Positions 7,029 to 14,700 of a stretch of DNA of 35,699 nucleotides are shown here, in pieces. Made by a program: the position numbers and the translations under genes. The stretch comes from CAVTWJ01 sp964525605. GTDB lineage: Bacteria > Oederibacteriota > Muellerivitia > Muellerivitales > Muellerivitaceae. How positions within the stretch are numbered: the first letter of the stretch is position 1; every line of letters starts with the position of its first letter. The stretch lies in NCBI GenBank assembly GCA_964525605.1, contig CAZGKT010000039.1:1-35699 (forward strand). The letters are read 5' to 3'. Under the pieces are notes generated by a model that saw only the letters and a program-made list of their open reading frames with translations, was not told the origin of the DNA and ran no database searches.

Positions 7029-7058
7029 TTGTAACCCTGTCCCTTTAAATTGGATAAT
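7029..7058 (+). promoter_or_regulatory. Duplicated promoter in front of the truncated rhodanese gene
   Basis: TTGTAA (7029-7034), an 18-base spacer and GATAAT (7053-7058). The surrounding bases (ACATTTGCTTG to GGATAATCTT) also occur in front of the intact gene at 8228-8267. The -10 ends 11 bases before the ATG at 7070. Confidence 0.5.
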
Positions 7059-7069
7059 CTTCTCAATAT

Positions 7070-7213
7070 ATGGCGAATAGAACCCTTAAAACTTCCGAAG
7101 CCCCGGCGCCCCTCTTTGAGCCGGGCTTTTGGCCCAAAGCCCTGGGAGAGGCCTGGAATCTTTTCATTCTCTCTTGCGTCTTTGCCCTCTTGTTCAATAC
7201 CACTTTTTCGTGA
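7070..7213 (+). pseudogene. Truncated duplicate of the 5' end of the rhodanese gene
   Basis: The reading frame encodes 47 residues, MANRTLKTSEAPAPLFEP and onward, ending in FNTTFS. From PLFEPGF through ALLFN it is identical to residues 14-43 of the rhodanese protein at 8275-8919, then it diverges and stops. The two DNA copies share an uninterrupted 55-base match (7107-7161 and 8312-8366) and similar promoters. The rhodanese domain is missing, so this is a fragment. It could still make a short one-helix membrane peptide. Confidence 0.8.
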
Positions 7214-7289
7214 ACATCTGATTCTTCTGGGAAATGGGACCTACGGGGGGAATCGACTGTTCGCCTAGTAACGAAACCCAATGGTTTCT

Positions 7290-7796
7290 TCACTTTCGTT
7301 TGGTGGTTCTTCGAGACTTTCTCAGCTTCCGCGACTGAGTAGGACTTGCTTTGTAAACTGCGGAGGGTTCCTGCAAAAGTGGACCACCGGGCTTGTCCTG
7401 TGTTCGAATTATTTTTTCGGCCCAAATTAAAACTCTTTTTGCAAGTTGGACGGTTTTTTTGTATTCCACCTGTTGAATGTCCACAATGTCCAGGGGATAA
7501 CGACCTTTGGTGATATAGGCCGTTAAACGGGCAGCTTCAACGACATCGGGAGGTGCGGAGATGGGGCTTGGAAGAAGATCGAACAGGTCTATCAAACTAT
7601 GAATTGGCGGAAAATCCACCTGGTGGTGGAGCAAAACAGCCTTCAGGGATTTTTCTGCGGCTTGTTGACAATGAAAGCAAAGAGCTCCCAGCCGGACGCC
7701 AGGCAATTTGCCTTTGCGGGCCAAAGCCAGGTCGCTTTTCGCGAATTCCAGCCAAACCATCGCGTCATTTAAGTCCCGTTCAGGAACCATAGACAT
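7290..7796 (-). CDS. hepT: HEPN-domain protein, HepT-like toxin component
   Basis: A 168-residue HEPN protein of the PF05168 type. Conserved features are FHCQQAAEKSLKAVLLH (about 41-57), His66 in PIHSLIDL and the KGRYP phrase (98-101 region). HEPN proteins paired with a minimal nucleotidyltransferase form toxin-antitoxin modules; the toxin is usually an RNase with an Rx4-6H motif. I do not see a clear Rx4-6H here, so nuclease activity is uncertain. The gene follows mntA and overlaps it by 17 bases, as expected for co-translation. The last 35 or so residues form a basic Ser/Arg/Lys tail not typical of the family. Base composition is lower in G+C than the flanking genes, which suggests transfer. 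Confidence 0.8.
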   Translation of the reverse strand: MSMVPERDLNDAMVWLEFAKSDLALARKGKLPGVRLGALCFHCQQAAEKSLKAVLLHHQVDFPPIHSLIDLFDLLPSPISAPPDVVEAARLTAYITKGRYPLDIVDIQQVEYKKTVQLAKRVLIWAEKIIRTQDKPGGPLLQEPSAVYKASPTQSRKLRKSRRTTKRK

Positions 7797-8100
7797 TCCT
7801 GCCCTCTTTGAGGGCCCATTTGTAAACCAAGGCGCAATTATTTTTGTACTTCTCCAAGACTTGGGGAGTAGCGACGATTAGATCGAAACCTATTTTGCCC
7901 CCCCGCACCTGGCTGTAGAGAGTATTGGTAATCACCCCTGTGTCGGCACCGTCCTCTACGACCACGAGAAGATCTATGTCGCTGTTGGGCCCCATTTCAC
8001 CCCTTGCCGCCGAACCAAAAAGAATGATTCGAAGGGGATGGATGGAAGCCACGATCTGGTCGACCAAATGATCAATTTTTTTTTCGAGTATGGGTGTCAT
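7780..8100 (-). CDS. mntA: Minimal nucleotidyltransferase, MntA-like antitoxin component
   Basis: A 106-residue MNT protein with the complete pol-beta-type motif GSAARGEMGPNSDIDLLV: Gly29-Ser30, metal ligands Asp41 and Asp43, and a third acidic residue, Asp73, in GFDLIVATP. In characterised MntA/HepT pairs the nucleotidyltransferase neutralises HepT by adding AMP residues to it. The gene precedes hepT and overlaps it by 17 bases. The start at 8100 has no obvious strong ribosome-binding site (CCTTGGCCG upstream). The pair lies between the truncated and the intact rhodanese gene starts. Confidence 0.88.
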   Translation of the reverse strand: MTPILEKKIDHLVDQIVASIHPLRIILFGSAARGEMGPNSDIDLLVVVEDGADTGVITNTLYSQVRGGKIGFDLIVATPQVLEKYKNNCALVYKWALKEGRNVYGS

Positions 8101-8235
8101 CGGCCAAGGCCTCTATTTCGACTTGATCTGATTTTTGGGGTAGGTTACGCCGCCATCCCCGGTCTGGATTATTTAAAAATTATACTATATTGATCCATGT
8201 GTCGGCCCCAAGAAGACCCCCCTTCAAACATTTGC

Positions 8236-8265
8236 TTGCGCCCACTCTCCTCTAAAAAGGATAAT
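8236..8265 (+). promoter_or_regulatory. Promoter of the rhodanese-MauE operon, probably giving a leaderless mRNA
   Basis: TTGCGC (8236-8241), an 18-base spacer and GATAAT (8260-8265). Only nine bases separate the -10 hexamer from the ATG at 8275, and no Shine-Dalgarno sequence is present. The same arrangement is kept in the duplicate at 7029-7070. Confidence 0.5.
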
Positions 8266-8274
8266 CTTTCCCAC

Positions 8275-8919
8275 ATGGCCCAGAAACAAACGAAAACCTC
8301 AAACCCCACTTCGCCCCTCTTTGAGCCGGGCTTTTGGCCCAAAGCCCTGGGAGAGGCCTGGAATCTCTTCATACTCTCTTGTGTCTTTGCCCTCTTGTTC
8401 AACGCTTTTTACACCGACGGCATCGAGATGAAGTACAAGGCCCCCAAGAAAACTTACCTGATGGATTTCTTGGCTCAAAAAGCCGCCCAAGAAAAAACCC
8501 TCAAATCGAATCCCGTGAAAAAACACACCTCGACCCCGGCGGTCGTAAGCCCGGCCGCCGCTTCCCCGGACGATACCATCCAGCGGATCAGCCTGGTGGG
8601 CGCCAAATCGAAGTTTGATAAGAAGAAAGCGGTCTTTTTGGACGCCCGCAAACCCGAGGAATACCAGGCGGGCCATATCCCCGGGGCTGATAACTTTTAT
8701 TCCGAGGAACAGGATAAATACGCCCCCACGATCCTCTCGCTCTTGCCGGACAAAGGCACGGACATAGTCTGTTATTGCCACGGCGGGGATTGCGACATGG
8801 CCCTGCGGGACGCCAAGTTTCTGTTGGAGCAGGGTTACACCCACGTGGAAGTTTACCAGGGCGGATGGCCCGAATGGAGCAAGGCCGGCTACCCGGCGGC
8901 CCAGGGGGCCAACCCATGA
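8275..8919 (+). CDS. Membrane-anchored rhodanese-domain protein
   Basis: A 214-residue protein with one N-terminal membrane helix (about 29-46, LFILSCVFALLF), a Lys/Ala/Pro-rich linker (50-105) and a single rhodanese domain (106-214). The domain shows FLDARKPEEYQAGHIPGA and the active-site loop CYCHGGDCDM, where Cys168 is the likely persulfide-forming residue; Cys166 and Cys173 flank it. The C-terminal VYQGGWPEWSKAGYP is typical. Such proteins move sulfane sulfur. The start at 8275 is preferred over an upstream ATG (8197) because the truncated duplicate begins at the same place and the promoter overlaps the longer version. Its stop overlaps the next start in ATGA, so the two are coupled. Confidence 0.88.
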   Translation: MAQKQTKTSNPTSPLFEPGFWPKALGEAWNLFILSCVFALLFNAFYTDGIEMKYKAPKKTYLMDFLAQKAAQEKTLKSNPVKKHTSTPAVVSPAAASPDDTIQRISLVGAKSKFDKKKAVFLDARKPEEYQAGHIPGADNFYSEEQDKYAPTILSLLPDKGTDIVCYCHGGDCDMALRDAKFLLEQGYTHVEVYQGGWPEWSKAGYPAAQGANP

Positions 8920-9473
8920 TCTTCGCGAAAATCATGAGCGACCCGGGCCTCTGTGCCGTCTGCGTGATTCTGCTGGCCCTCTGGGCCTGGACCTATCGCG
9001 CCGCCCCGAAAACATCTTTCGACGCGGAAAAAGCGTTGATGACGTTATTCAGAATTTTTTGCGGATTCCTTCTGGTTTACTCCACCCGCGACAAGCTGTT
9101 GGACCCTTCCCACTTCATGTCCGAAGTGGATGATTACCACTTTCTTCCCGCCCAACTGGTTCCGCTGGCGGCGGTGGTGATTCCCTGGATCGAGTTTTTC
9201 TCGGGGGCGGCCCTGATGCTGGGCGTCTGGTGGCGGGGCGGGGCGGTGGTCTTTTGCGTGTTGATGCTCATCTACAGCGAGGCCATTACCTGGGCCTTCA
9301 TGCGGGGGCTGGATATCGGATGCGGATGCGGCCTGGCCGACCCTTCGGAAAAAATCACCTGGCTGACAGTCTTCCGGGACCTGCTTTTTCTCGCTCTGGG
9401 CCTGGCGGTGTTCTTCTCGCCCTCAACGTATCTTTCCTGTGAAAAAAGAAAAACACTTAAACCAAAACCTTAA
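8916..9473 (+). CDS. MauE/DoxX-like membrane protein
   Basis: A 185-residue integral membrane protein with about five predicted helices: 12-27, then a four-helix block from about 45 to 170. The region FRIFCGFLLVYSTRDKLLDP, the PWIEFFSGAALMLG phrase and the Cys pair in GLDIGCGCGL resemble the MauE/DoxX group, whose members support disulfide or sulfur redox reactions at the membrane. It starts inside the stop codon of the rhodanese gene (ATGA), so the pair is probably one functional unit handling sulfane sulfur or thiol redox (inference). The last codons and the stop lie in the first unit of the tandem duplication at 9452-9706. Confidence 0.75.
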   Translation: MIFAKIMSDPGLCAVCVILLALWAWTYRAAPKTSFDAEKALMTLFRIFCGFLLVYSTRDKLLDPSHFMSEVDDYHFLPAQLVPLAAVVIPWIEFFSGAALMLGVWWRGGAVVFCVLMLIYSEAITWAFMRGLDIGCGCGLADPSEKITWLTVFRDLLFLALGLAVFFSPSTYLSCEKRKTLKPKP

Positions 9474-9572
9474 AGCAAACCCATTTTCACCGCCAAAACG
9501 CCAAGTTCGCCAAGAAAGGCAAAACAATCTAGGGTTTACGGATTTAAATCCTATTTTTTACACTTGGAAAAT
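9452..9572 (+). repeat. Tandem direct repeat, unit 1
   Basis: Begins AACACTTAAACCAAAACC inside the 3' end of the MauE-like gene and ends after GGATTTAAATCCTATTTTTT. Its first 27 bases are identical to those of unit 2 (9573-9599), and the rest aligns with scattered changes. It contains a CCAAG-type arm at about 9482-9516. Confidence 0.85.
9482..9516 (+). repeat. CCAAG-type repeat arm inside unit 1
   Basis: CATTTTCACCGCCAAAACG then CCAAGTTCGCCAAGAA. Same family as 4270-4297. It is in inverted orientation to the arm at 10151-10184. Confidence 0.8.
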
Positions 9573-9706
9573 AACACTTAAACCAAAACCTTAAAGCAAT
9601 TCCTTTTTCACCGCCAAACACTTCGGCCCGCAACCGAAGTGTCGATGGCCAAGTTCGCCAAGAAAGACAAAAATTCAGGGTTCACAGATTTAAATCCGCT
9701 TTTTTG
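9573..9706 (+). repeat. Tandem direct repeat, unit 2, with a hairpin insertion
   Basis: Second copy of unit 1. It differs mainly by about 30 extra bases in the CCAAG arm and runs into the last codons of the GxxExxY gene. The two units thus sit on the 3' ends of two convergent genes. Confidence 0.85.
9605..9666 (+). repeat. CCAAG-type arm interrupted by a small palindrome
   Basis: The arm TTTTTCACCGCCAAA ... CCAAGTTCGCCAAGAAAG is split by an insertion whose core is ACACTTCGG-CCCGCAA-CCGAAGTGT, a perfect 9-bp stem with a 7-base loop, followed by CGATGG. Confidence 0.85.
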
Positions 9707-10109
9707 AACCGGATAAAATAATTCGTTCTAAACCCTTTTTTAGTATGGGCGAATAAAAATTAATTAACAAACCCAACTGGAGACCCGAAAGCTTCAGGTA
9801 CGTTAAAACCTGAGCCCGGTGTACCGGCAAAAGTGCTTCAACCGCCTTCACTTCAACGATTAAACGTTTTTGAACAAGCAAATCTATCCGAAAACCCACG
9901 TTTAAATTCACCTTTTCATAAACAAGCGGAACAGCTACTTGTTGTTCCACTTTTAAACCGCGTTGACTGATTTCATATGCAAGACAAGCCTCATAAGCAC
10001 TTTCCAAAAGCCCAGGCCCAATATTGAAATGGACTTTGAAAGCGGCATCTACGACTTCTTTTGCGATTTTATCCAACTCAGCATCTGTTTCTTCGAATGG
10101 TTTCTTCAT
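9690..10109 (-). CDS. GxxExxY family protein (PD-(D/E)XK nuclease-like)
   Basis: A 139-residue protein with the family-defining motif in GPGLLESAYEACLAYEI and a PD-(D/E)XK-like core: Asp in FRIDLLVQ and Glu-x-Lys in LIVEVKAVE. The function of this family is not established; the fold suggests a nuclease. The start at 10109 (MKKPFEETDAE) follows AGAGGTGA. The frame continues upstream to 10184, but that extension (MNRQYAKSAKK) is translated repeat DNA. The gene is bracketed by CCAAG-type arms in inverted orientation (9605-9666 and 10151-10184), is AT-richer than its neighbours, and its final codons lie in the tandem duplication. This looks like a mobile or recently acquired unit (inference). Confidence 0.88.
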   Translation of the reverse strand: MKKPFEETDAELDKIAKEVVDAAFKVHFNIGPGLLESAYEACLAYEISQRGLKVEQQVAVPLVYEKVNLNVGFRIDLLVQKRLIVEVKAVEALLPVHRAQVLTYLKLSGLQLGLLINFYSPILKKGLERIILSGSKKRI

Positions 10110-10150
10110 ACAAATCACCTCTAAATAGGGGTTATCATAAAAATTAATTG

Positions 10151-10184
10151 TTTTCTTGGCGGACTTGGCGTATTGGCGGTTCAT
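10151..10184 (-). repeat. CCAAG-type repeat arm, right end of the GxxExxY unit
   Basis: GTTTTCTTGGCGGACTTGG then CGTATTGGCGGTTCA. Inverted relative to 9482-9516 and 9605-9666, and nearly identical to the arm at 4382-4409. Confidence 0.85.
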
Positions 10185-10203
10185 AAATTTTAATTTTTTG
10201 TGT

Positions 10204-11646
10204 TTACTCGAGCTCTTTCAAGATCGCCTCGGCCCGGTTCTTTTCCAACGGGGTAACGTCGGGGCGTTTCAGGAAATCCTTCATCAGTTTCTTCGCCTCT
10301 TTCGCCTGTCCGCTATGGCTATAAGCCAGGGCCCAATTGAGCGTCAATGAAAAGCTCAAGGGGGCCGGTTCCGCTTGAAGTAGCCGGATCAGTTCTTCCC
10401 GTTTCCCCCTCCGGCCCAGTTCGGACGTGTAATACAGAAGAACTTCCTCGTTGTGGGGCGTTCGCCTCAGTGCCTCTTTCAACGTATCTTCGGCTTCGTT
10501 CCACAGGTCCTTTTCCGATTGCGCCTGGCCGATGACCAGAAGGGGCGCGGAGAGATCCGGGTGTTCCTTCGAGAGTTCCTTCAGCCAGTCCACTCCCTCT
10601 TCCCACCGGTCGGATTCGCGGAAGAAATAAAACAATTGCCGCAGAACTTCCAGGCGCCCCGGGTCCAGCTTGACCGCGGTCTGGATCTCGTCCCAGGCCA
10701 GGTCCATCTCGTCCTGGGCCAGGTACGCCTTGAACAGGTTCAAATGGCCCAGGGCCGATTCGGGGTTTTCATCCAGAAATTCGCAAAGCCCTTTTTCAGC
10801 CTCGGGATAACGGCCCGCCTGCAGGTTCAGGATGCTGAGGCCCAGGAGTACGTCGCGCGGGGGAGGATTCACGGCCTTCGCCTTTTCAAAACATGCCTGG
10901 GCCAGGTCCAGCAGGGAGTCGTTGAGCAACCGCCAGCCCAGGCCCATGAGCCTTCCACCGTGGGTTTCCTTCTCCAGAATCTCCCGCATTTTTTTCTCGT
11001 AGTCGGCCCGCTTCACGAAAAGGGCCGAATCCTTTCCCTTCTCGTCCGCGCCTTCCAACACGAACAATTCCCCCATGTTCACCAGCTGTTCCACCACGAA
11101 ATGGTCGCCGGGCAGGAGGCGCAGGGCCGCCCAGAAGGCCTCGGCGGCCTTCAACTTGTCTCCCTGGGCCAGGTAGGTCCGCCCCAGGTTGCTGTAAATC
11201 CAGCCCGCGTCAGGGGCCATGCGCAGGGCCTGCTTATAGAAGGATTCGGACTTGTCCAGTTCCCCCGTGGCGCGAAAACAAAAGCCCAGCTGGAAACAGG
11301 TGAGGGGGCATTCGGGATCGATGTTGAGGACTTCCACCAGCTTGGGGATCGCCTCCGCGATTCGGCCCGAGGCGAAGTAGGGGTTCACTTCCATTAATTT
11401 GGGCCACTTGCGCACGAAAAGCTGGAAAAGGTAGGCGCCCGGAACCTGGGGCGCGGCCTCCAGAAGCGATTCCATGGCCCCTACCCCCTCGCTGAAATCG
11501 TAGCCTTTTTCCTTGGCTTTCGCCTCTTTGTGAAGCCAGACGGGAACATGGGTCGGCAGGTGATGAAACTGGGCCAGCGCCAGCGGAAGGGTGACGAAAC
11601 TAATTTCAGGGGGAACCTGATCGTATCTTTTGGATGGCTGAGCCAC
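10204..11646 (-). CDS. TPR-repeat protein (480 aa)
   Basis: A soluble protein built largely of tetratricopeptide repeats. Clear units include CPLTCFQLGFCFRATGELDK, AGWIYSNLGRTYLAQGDKLK, DVLLGLSILNLQAGRYPEAE, LGHLNLFKAYLAQDEMDLA and the C-terminal LTLNWALAYSHSGQAKEAKK. About 60 N-terminal residues precede the repeats. I chose the GTG at 11646 (VAQPSKRYDQ) because GAAGAGG lies upstream; the frame also reaches a TTG at 11682 that has no ribosome-binding site. There is no signal peptide, so it should act as a cytoplasmic scaffold or adaptor of unknown partner. It is transcribed divergently from the large hydrolase gene. Confidence 0.85.
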   Translation of the reverse strand: MAQPSKRYDQVPPEISFVTLPLALAQFHHLPTHVPVWLHKEAKAKEKGYDFSEGVGAMESLLEAAPQVPGAYLFQLFVRKWPKLMEVNPYFASGRIAEAIPKLVEVLNIDPECPLTCFQLGFCFRATGELDKSESFYKQALRMAPDAGWIYSNLGRTYLAQGDKLKAAEAFWAALRLLPGDHFVVEQLVNMGELFVLEGADEKGKDSALFVKRADYEKKMREILEKETHGGRLMGLGWRLLNDSLLDLAQACFEKAKAVNPPPRDVLLGLSILNLQAGRYPEAEKGLCEFLDENPESALGHLNLFKAYLAQDEMDLAWDEIQTAVKLDPGRLEVLRQLFYFFRESDRWEEGVDWLKELSKEHPDLSAPLLVIGQAQSEKDLWNEAEDTLKEALRRTPHNEEVLLYYTSELGRRGKREELIRLLQAEPAPLSFSLTLNWALAYSHSGQAKEAKKLMKDFLKRPDVTPLEKNRAEAILKELE

Positions 11647-11745
11647 AAAAACCTCTTCGCTTAAGCTGAAAATATTTCCCAAGGAGAACCGGGTTTTATT
11701 CTAGCATGTCCCCTGGTTCGGGTCTCAACCCCAGGAGGATTTCCC

Positions 11746-14700
11746 ATGATGCGCTTGATGAACCGTCTTTTGAAACTCTCGATGGTCGCTCTCCTTTTAA
11801 TCCCCACGGCCCTCAGGGCCGCCGACGATCTTTGGAAGGTGGATGATTTTGAGGGGGGCAATCCCTCCACCGGCACCGCCTGGTGGACCGGGTGCGACAA
11901 CAACCACCTGGGAACTTCCCTCTCGCCCATTCCCTTTACGGTGGAGAAAAGCGGCTCGCCCCTTTCTCCCGGCCACAGCGCCCACATCTGGGGGCACTAC
12001 GGAAAAAACCAGGCGCCCTGGCCCTACGCCCAGCTTTCCCTGGCCCTGGACGCCTCCAACGGTCCCTTCTCCCTCGCCCCCTTCAAGGCCATCCGCTTTT
12101 ACGCCAAGGGCGACGGCAAGGTTTACAAGGTCGTGATTCAAAAGGCCTCGGTGGCCGATTACGGCGACTACGAGTTCACCTTCACCGCGGGTTCGGATTG
12201 GGCGCTGGTGGAAGTGCCCTTCAAGTCCTTCACCCAGCCTTCCTGGGCCAAGGCCGTGGCCCCCGGTTTCGCGGACGCGACGGTTTTGAAATTCTGCCCA
12301 ACCGTGAACGAGGCCGATTTTGATTTATCGGTGGACGACGTGGCCTTCGTGAAGGACCCCGACGCCAAGGCCGGAGCGCCCTCCGTCCTCGGTGCGGGCA
12401 TTACTGAGCTTTCGTCCAAGGAGATGGAATCCAAACAGGGTTCCTTCCGTACGCTGAGCCTGACCGACTTCGCCAACCGCAATTTCCGCGACCAGCCGCA
12501 GGCCCCGGGCTGGACCGGACAGGGGGACAACAGCGTGGTCGACCTACCCTTCGGCCCGCATATCTTCAACGGGGTTCCCTTTGACATATCCGCTGCCCCG
12601 CTCAAGCAATGCCTGGTCCTGCGCGGCCAGAACAATGCCAGCTATCCCCTGACCGCCGACATCCCGGTGAACGACAAGGCCTCGGCCCTTTATTTTCTGC
12701 ATGGAGCGGCCTGGGCCGCGCCCAAGGTGGGAAGTTACACCGTGGTCTACGCCGACGGCACGAAGGAAGAAATCACCGTCCGCAACAACGTGGAGGTGTT
12801 CGACTGGTGGACTCCCGGCACCAGCCCGGTGGCCCGCGTCGGCTGGACCGGGGCCAACCCGGTGCAGGACCCGGTGGGCCTCACCCTCTTCTGCTGGCCC
12901 AACCCCCACCCGGAAAAGGTCATCGCCAAGATCACCGCCTCCACCCCGGGAGATTCCTCCTTCATGATGCTGGCCGGCTTGACCCTCGGCAAGGAAGGCG
13001 CCTACCTGCCCCAGGTTCTGCCGAAGGTTTATGACACGAAGGATTGGTTCGCCGCCCTTCCCATCGACGTGAAGACCCGCAAGGGCACGGCTCTGGACAT
13101 GAGCGGGCTTTTGGACGCGCCCGCGGGCAAGCACGGCAAGCTGACCGCGAAAGGCGAATCCTTTGTCTTCGCCGACGGCGTCCCCGCGCGATTCTGGGGC
13201 GTGAACCTGGTGGCTTCCTGCAATTTCCCCACCCATGAGCAGGCCGATTGGCTGGCCGAAACCCTTTCCCAGATGGGGGTCAACATGACCCGCCACCACC
13301 ACATGGACGCGCCCTGGACCAACCGAAACATCTTCGGGAACAAGGACAACACCCTCACGCTGGACCCCGAATCCCTGGACCGGTTCGACTACCTCGTCGC
13401 CCAACTGCAGAAAAAGGGCATCTACCAGTATTTCGACATGATCGTGCACCGCAAGCCCCTGGCGGCGGACGGCGTGAAGGATCCGGACAACGTCCCGAAC
13501 GGCTACAAGGTGGAGGGGGAGTTTGATCCCCAGCTCATCGGCCTGGAGCGGGATTTCATCCGCCAGCTGTTGACCCACAAGAACCCCTACACGGGCAAGA
13601 CCTACGCCGAGGACCCGGCGGTGTGCCTGATGGAAGTGATGAACGAGGACAGCCTCTTCTACCGAAACGGAAACACGGGTGAGGCCGGCATCCCCTCGGC
13701 CTATTACCGGGAGGAGTTCAACAACCTGTTCAACCATTGGCTCACGGCGAATTTCAAGAACAAGAAAGCGCTGACGAAGCGATGGGCGCCCGCGGCCGGC
13801 GAGGCCGGGGCGGGGCTTTTGCCCGGCGAGGACCCGAAGAAGGGAACGGTGGCGGTGATCGAGAGCTGGCGCAACGACGACCGCAAGGCTTTCTCCCGGG
13901 CCCGACAGCTCGATACCTTCCGCTTTTACTACGATACCCAGCTCAAGTTTTACCAGGGGCAACGGGATTTCGTGAGGAGCCTGGGAAGCCAGGCCCTGAT
14001 CACCGGGAGCAACCACTGGACCGACTCGCCCGCCGACCTTTTCGCCAACGCCCAGATGGATTACATCGACCGGCACAACTACTGGGCCAATCCCGAGGGG
14101 GGCTGGGGCTACAGCCCCTCGGTCACCTATGATCCGCGTTCGATGCTGAAGGATTCCAAGGGCAACCTGTTGAACCCCCTGGGCCTCAAGCGGGTGCTGG
14201 GCATGCCCTACATCGTCACCGAATGGCAGTCGGCCGCGCCCAACGATTACCGCGAGGAAGCCGAGCTGGTGATGGCCGCGTCCTGCGACCTGCAGGGCTG
14301 GAGCGCCCTTCAATTTGCCTTCAGCCATTCCGACAGTTTTGGCGGGGCCCTGGACAATAATTTCAACGTGGACAACCAGCCCGCCCAGATGGCGCTCTGG
14401 CCCGCCACGGCCCTGCTGTTCCACCGCTGGGACGTGAAAGAATCCCAAGCCGAGGCTTGGCAGGCCCTGACGGACGACCAGGCCCTGGACCCGGAAACCG
14501 CCTACACCCTGCCGCCGATTCTCGCCTGGACCCGCAAGACGGGCGTCCAGTTCACCGGCAAGTCCCACGCATCGGCCGATCTCACCGCCCTCCTGAACAG
14601 CCTGGCGAAGTCCAAACAGGTTTCCACCGCCACGAATCCCAGGCAAATCACCTACGATTACGGGCAGGGCCAGATGACGGTGGACACCCCCCGGACCCAG

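Noticed and set aside
9690..10184. Longer version of the GxxExxY gene, starting at 10184
   Set aside because: The added N-terminus (MNRQYAKSAKK) is the reverse strand of the CCAAG repeat; the ATG at 10109 has a good ribosome-binding site and fits the family length.
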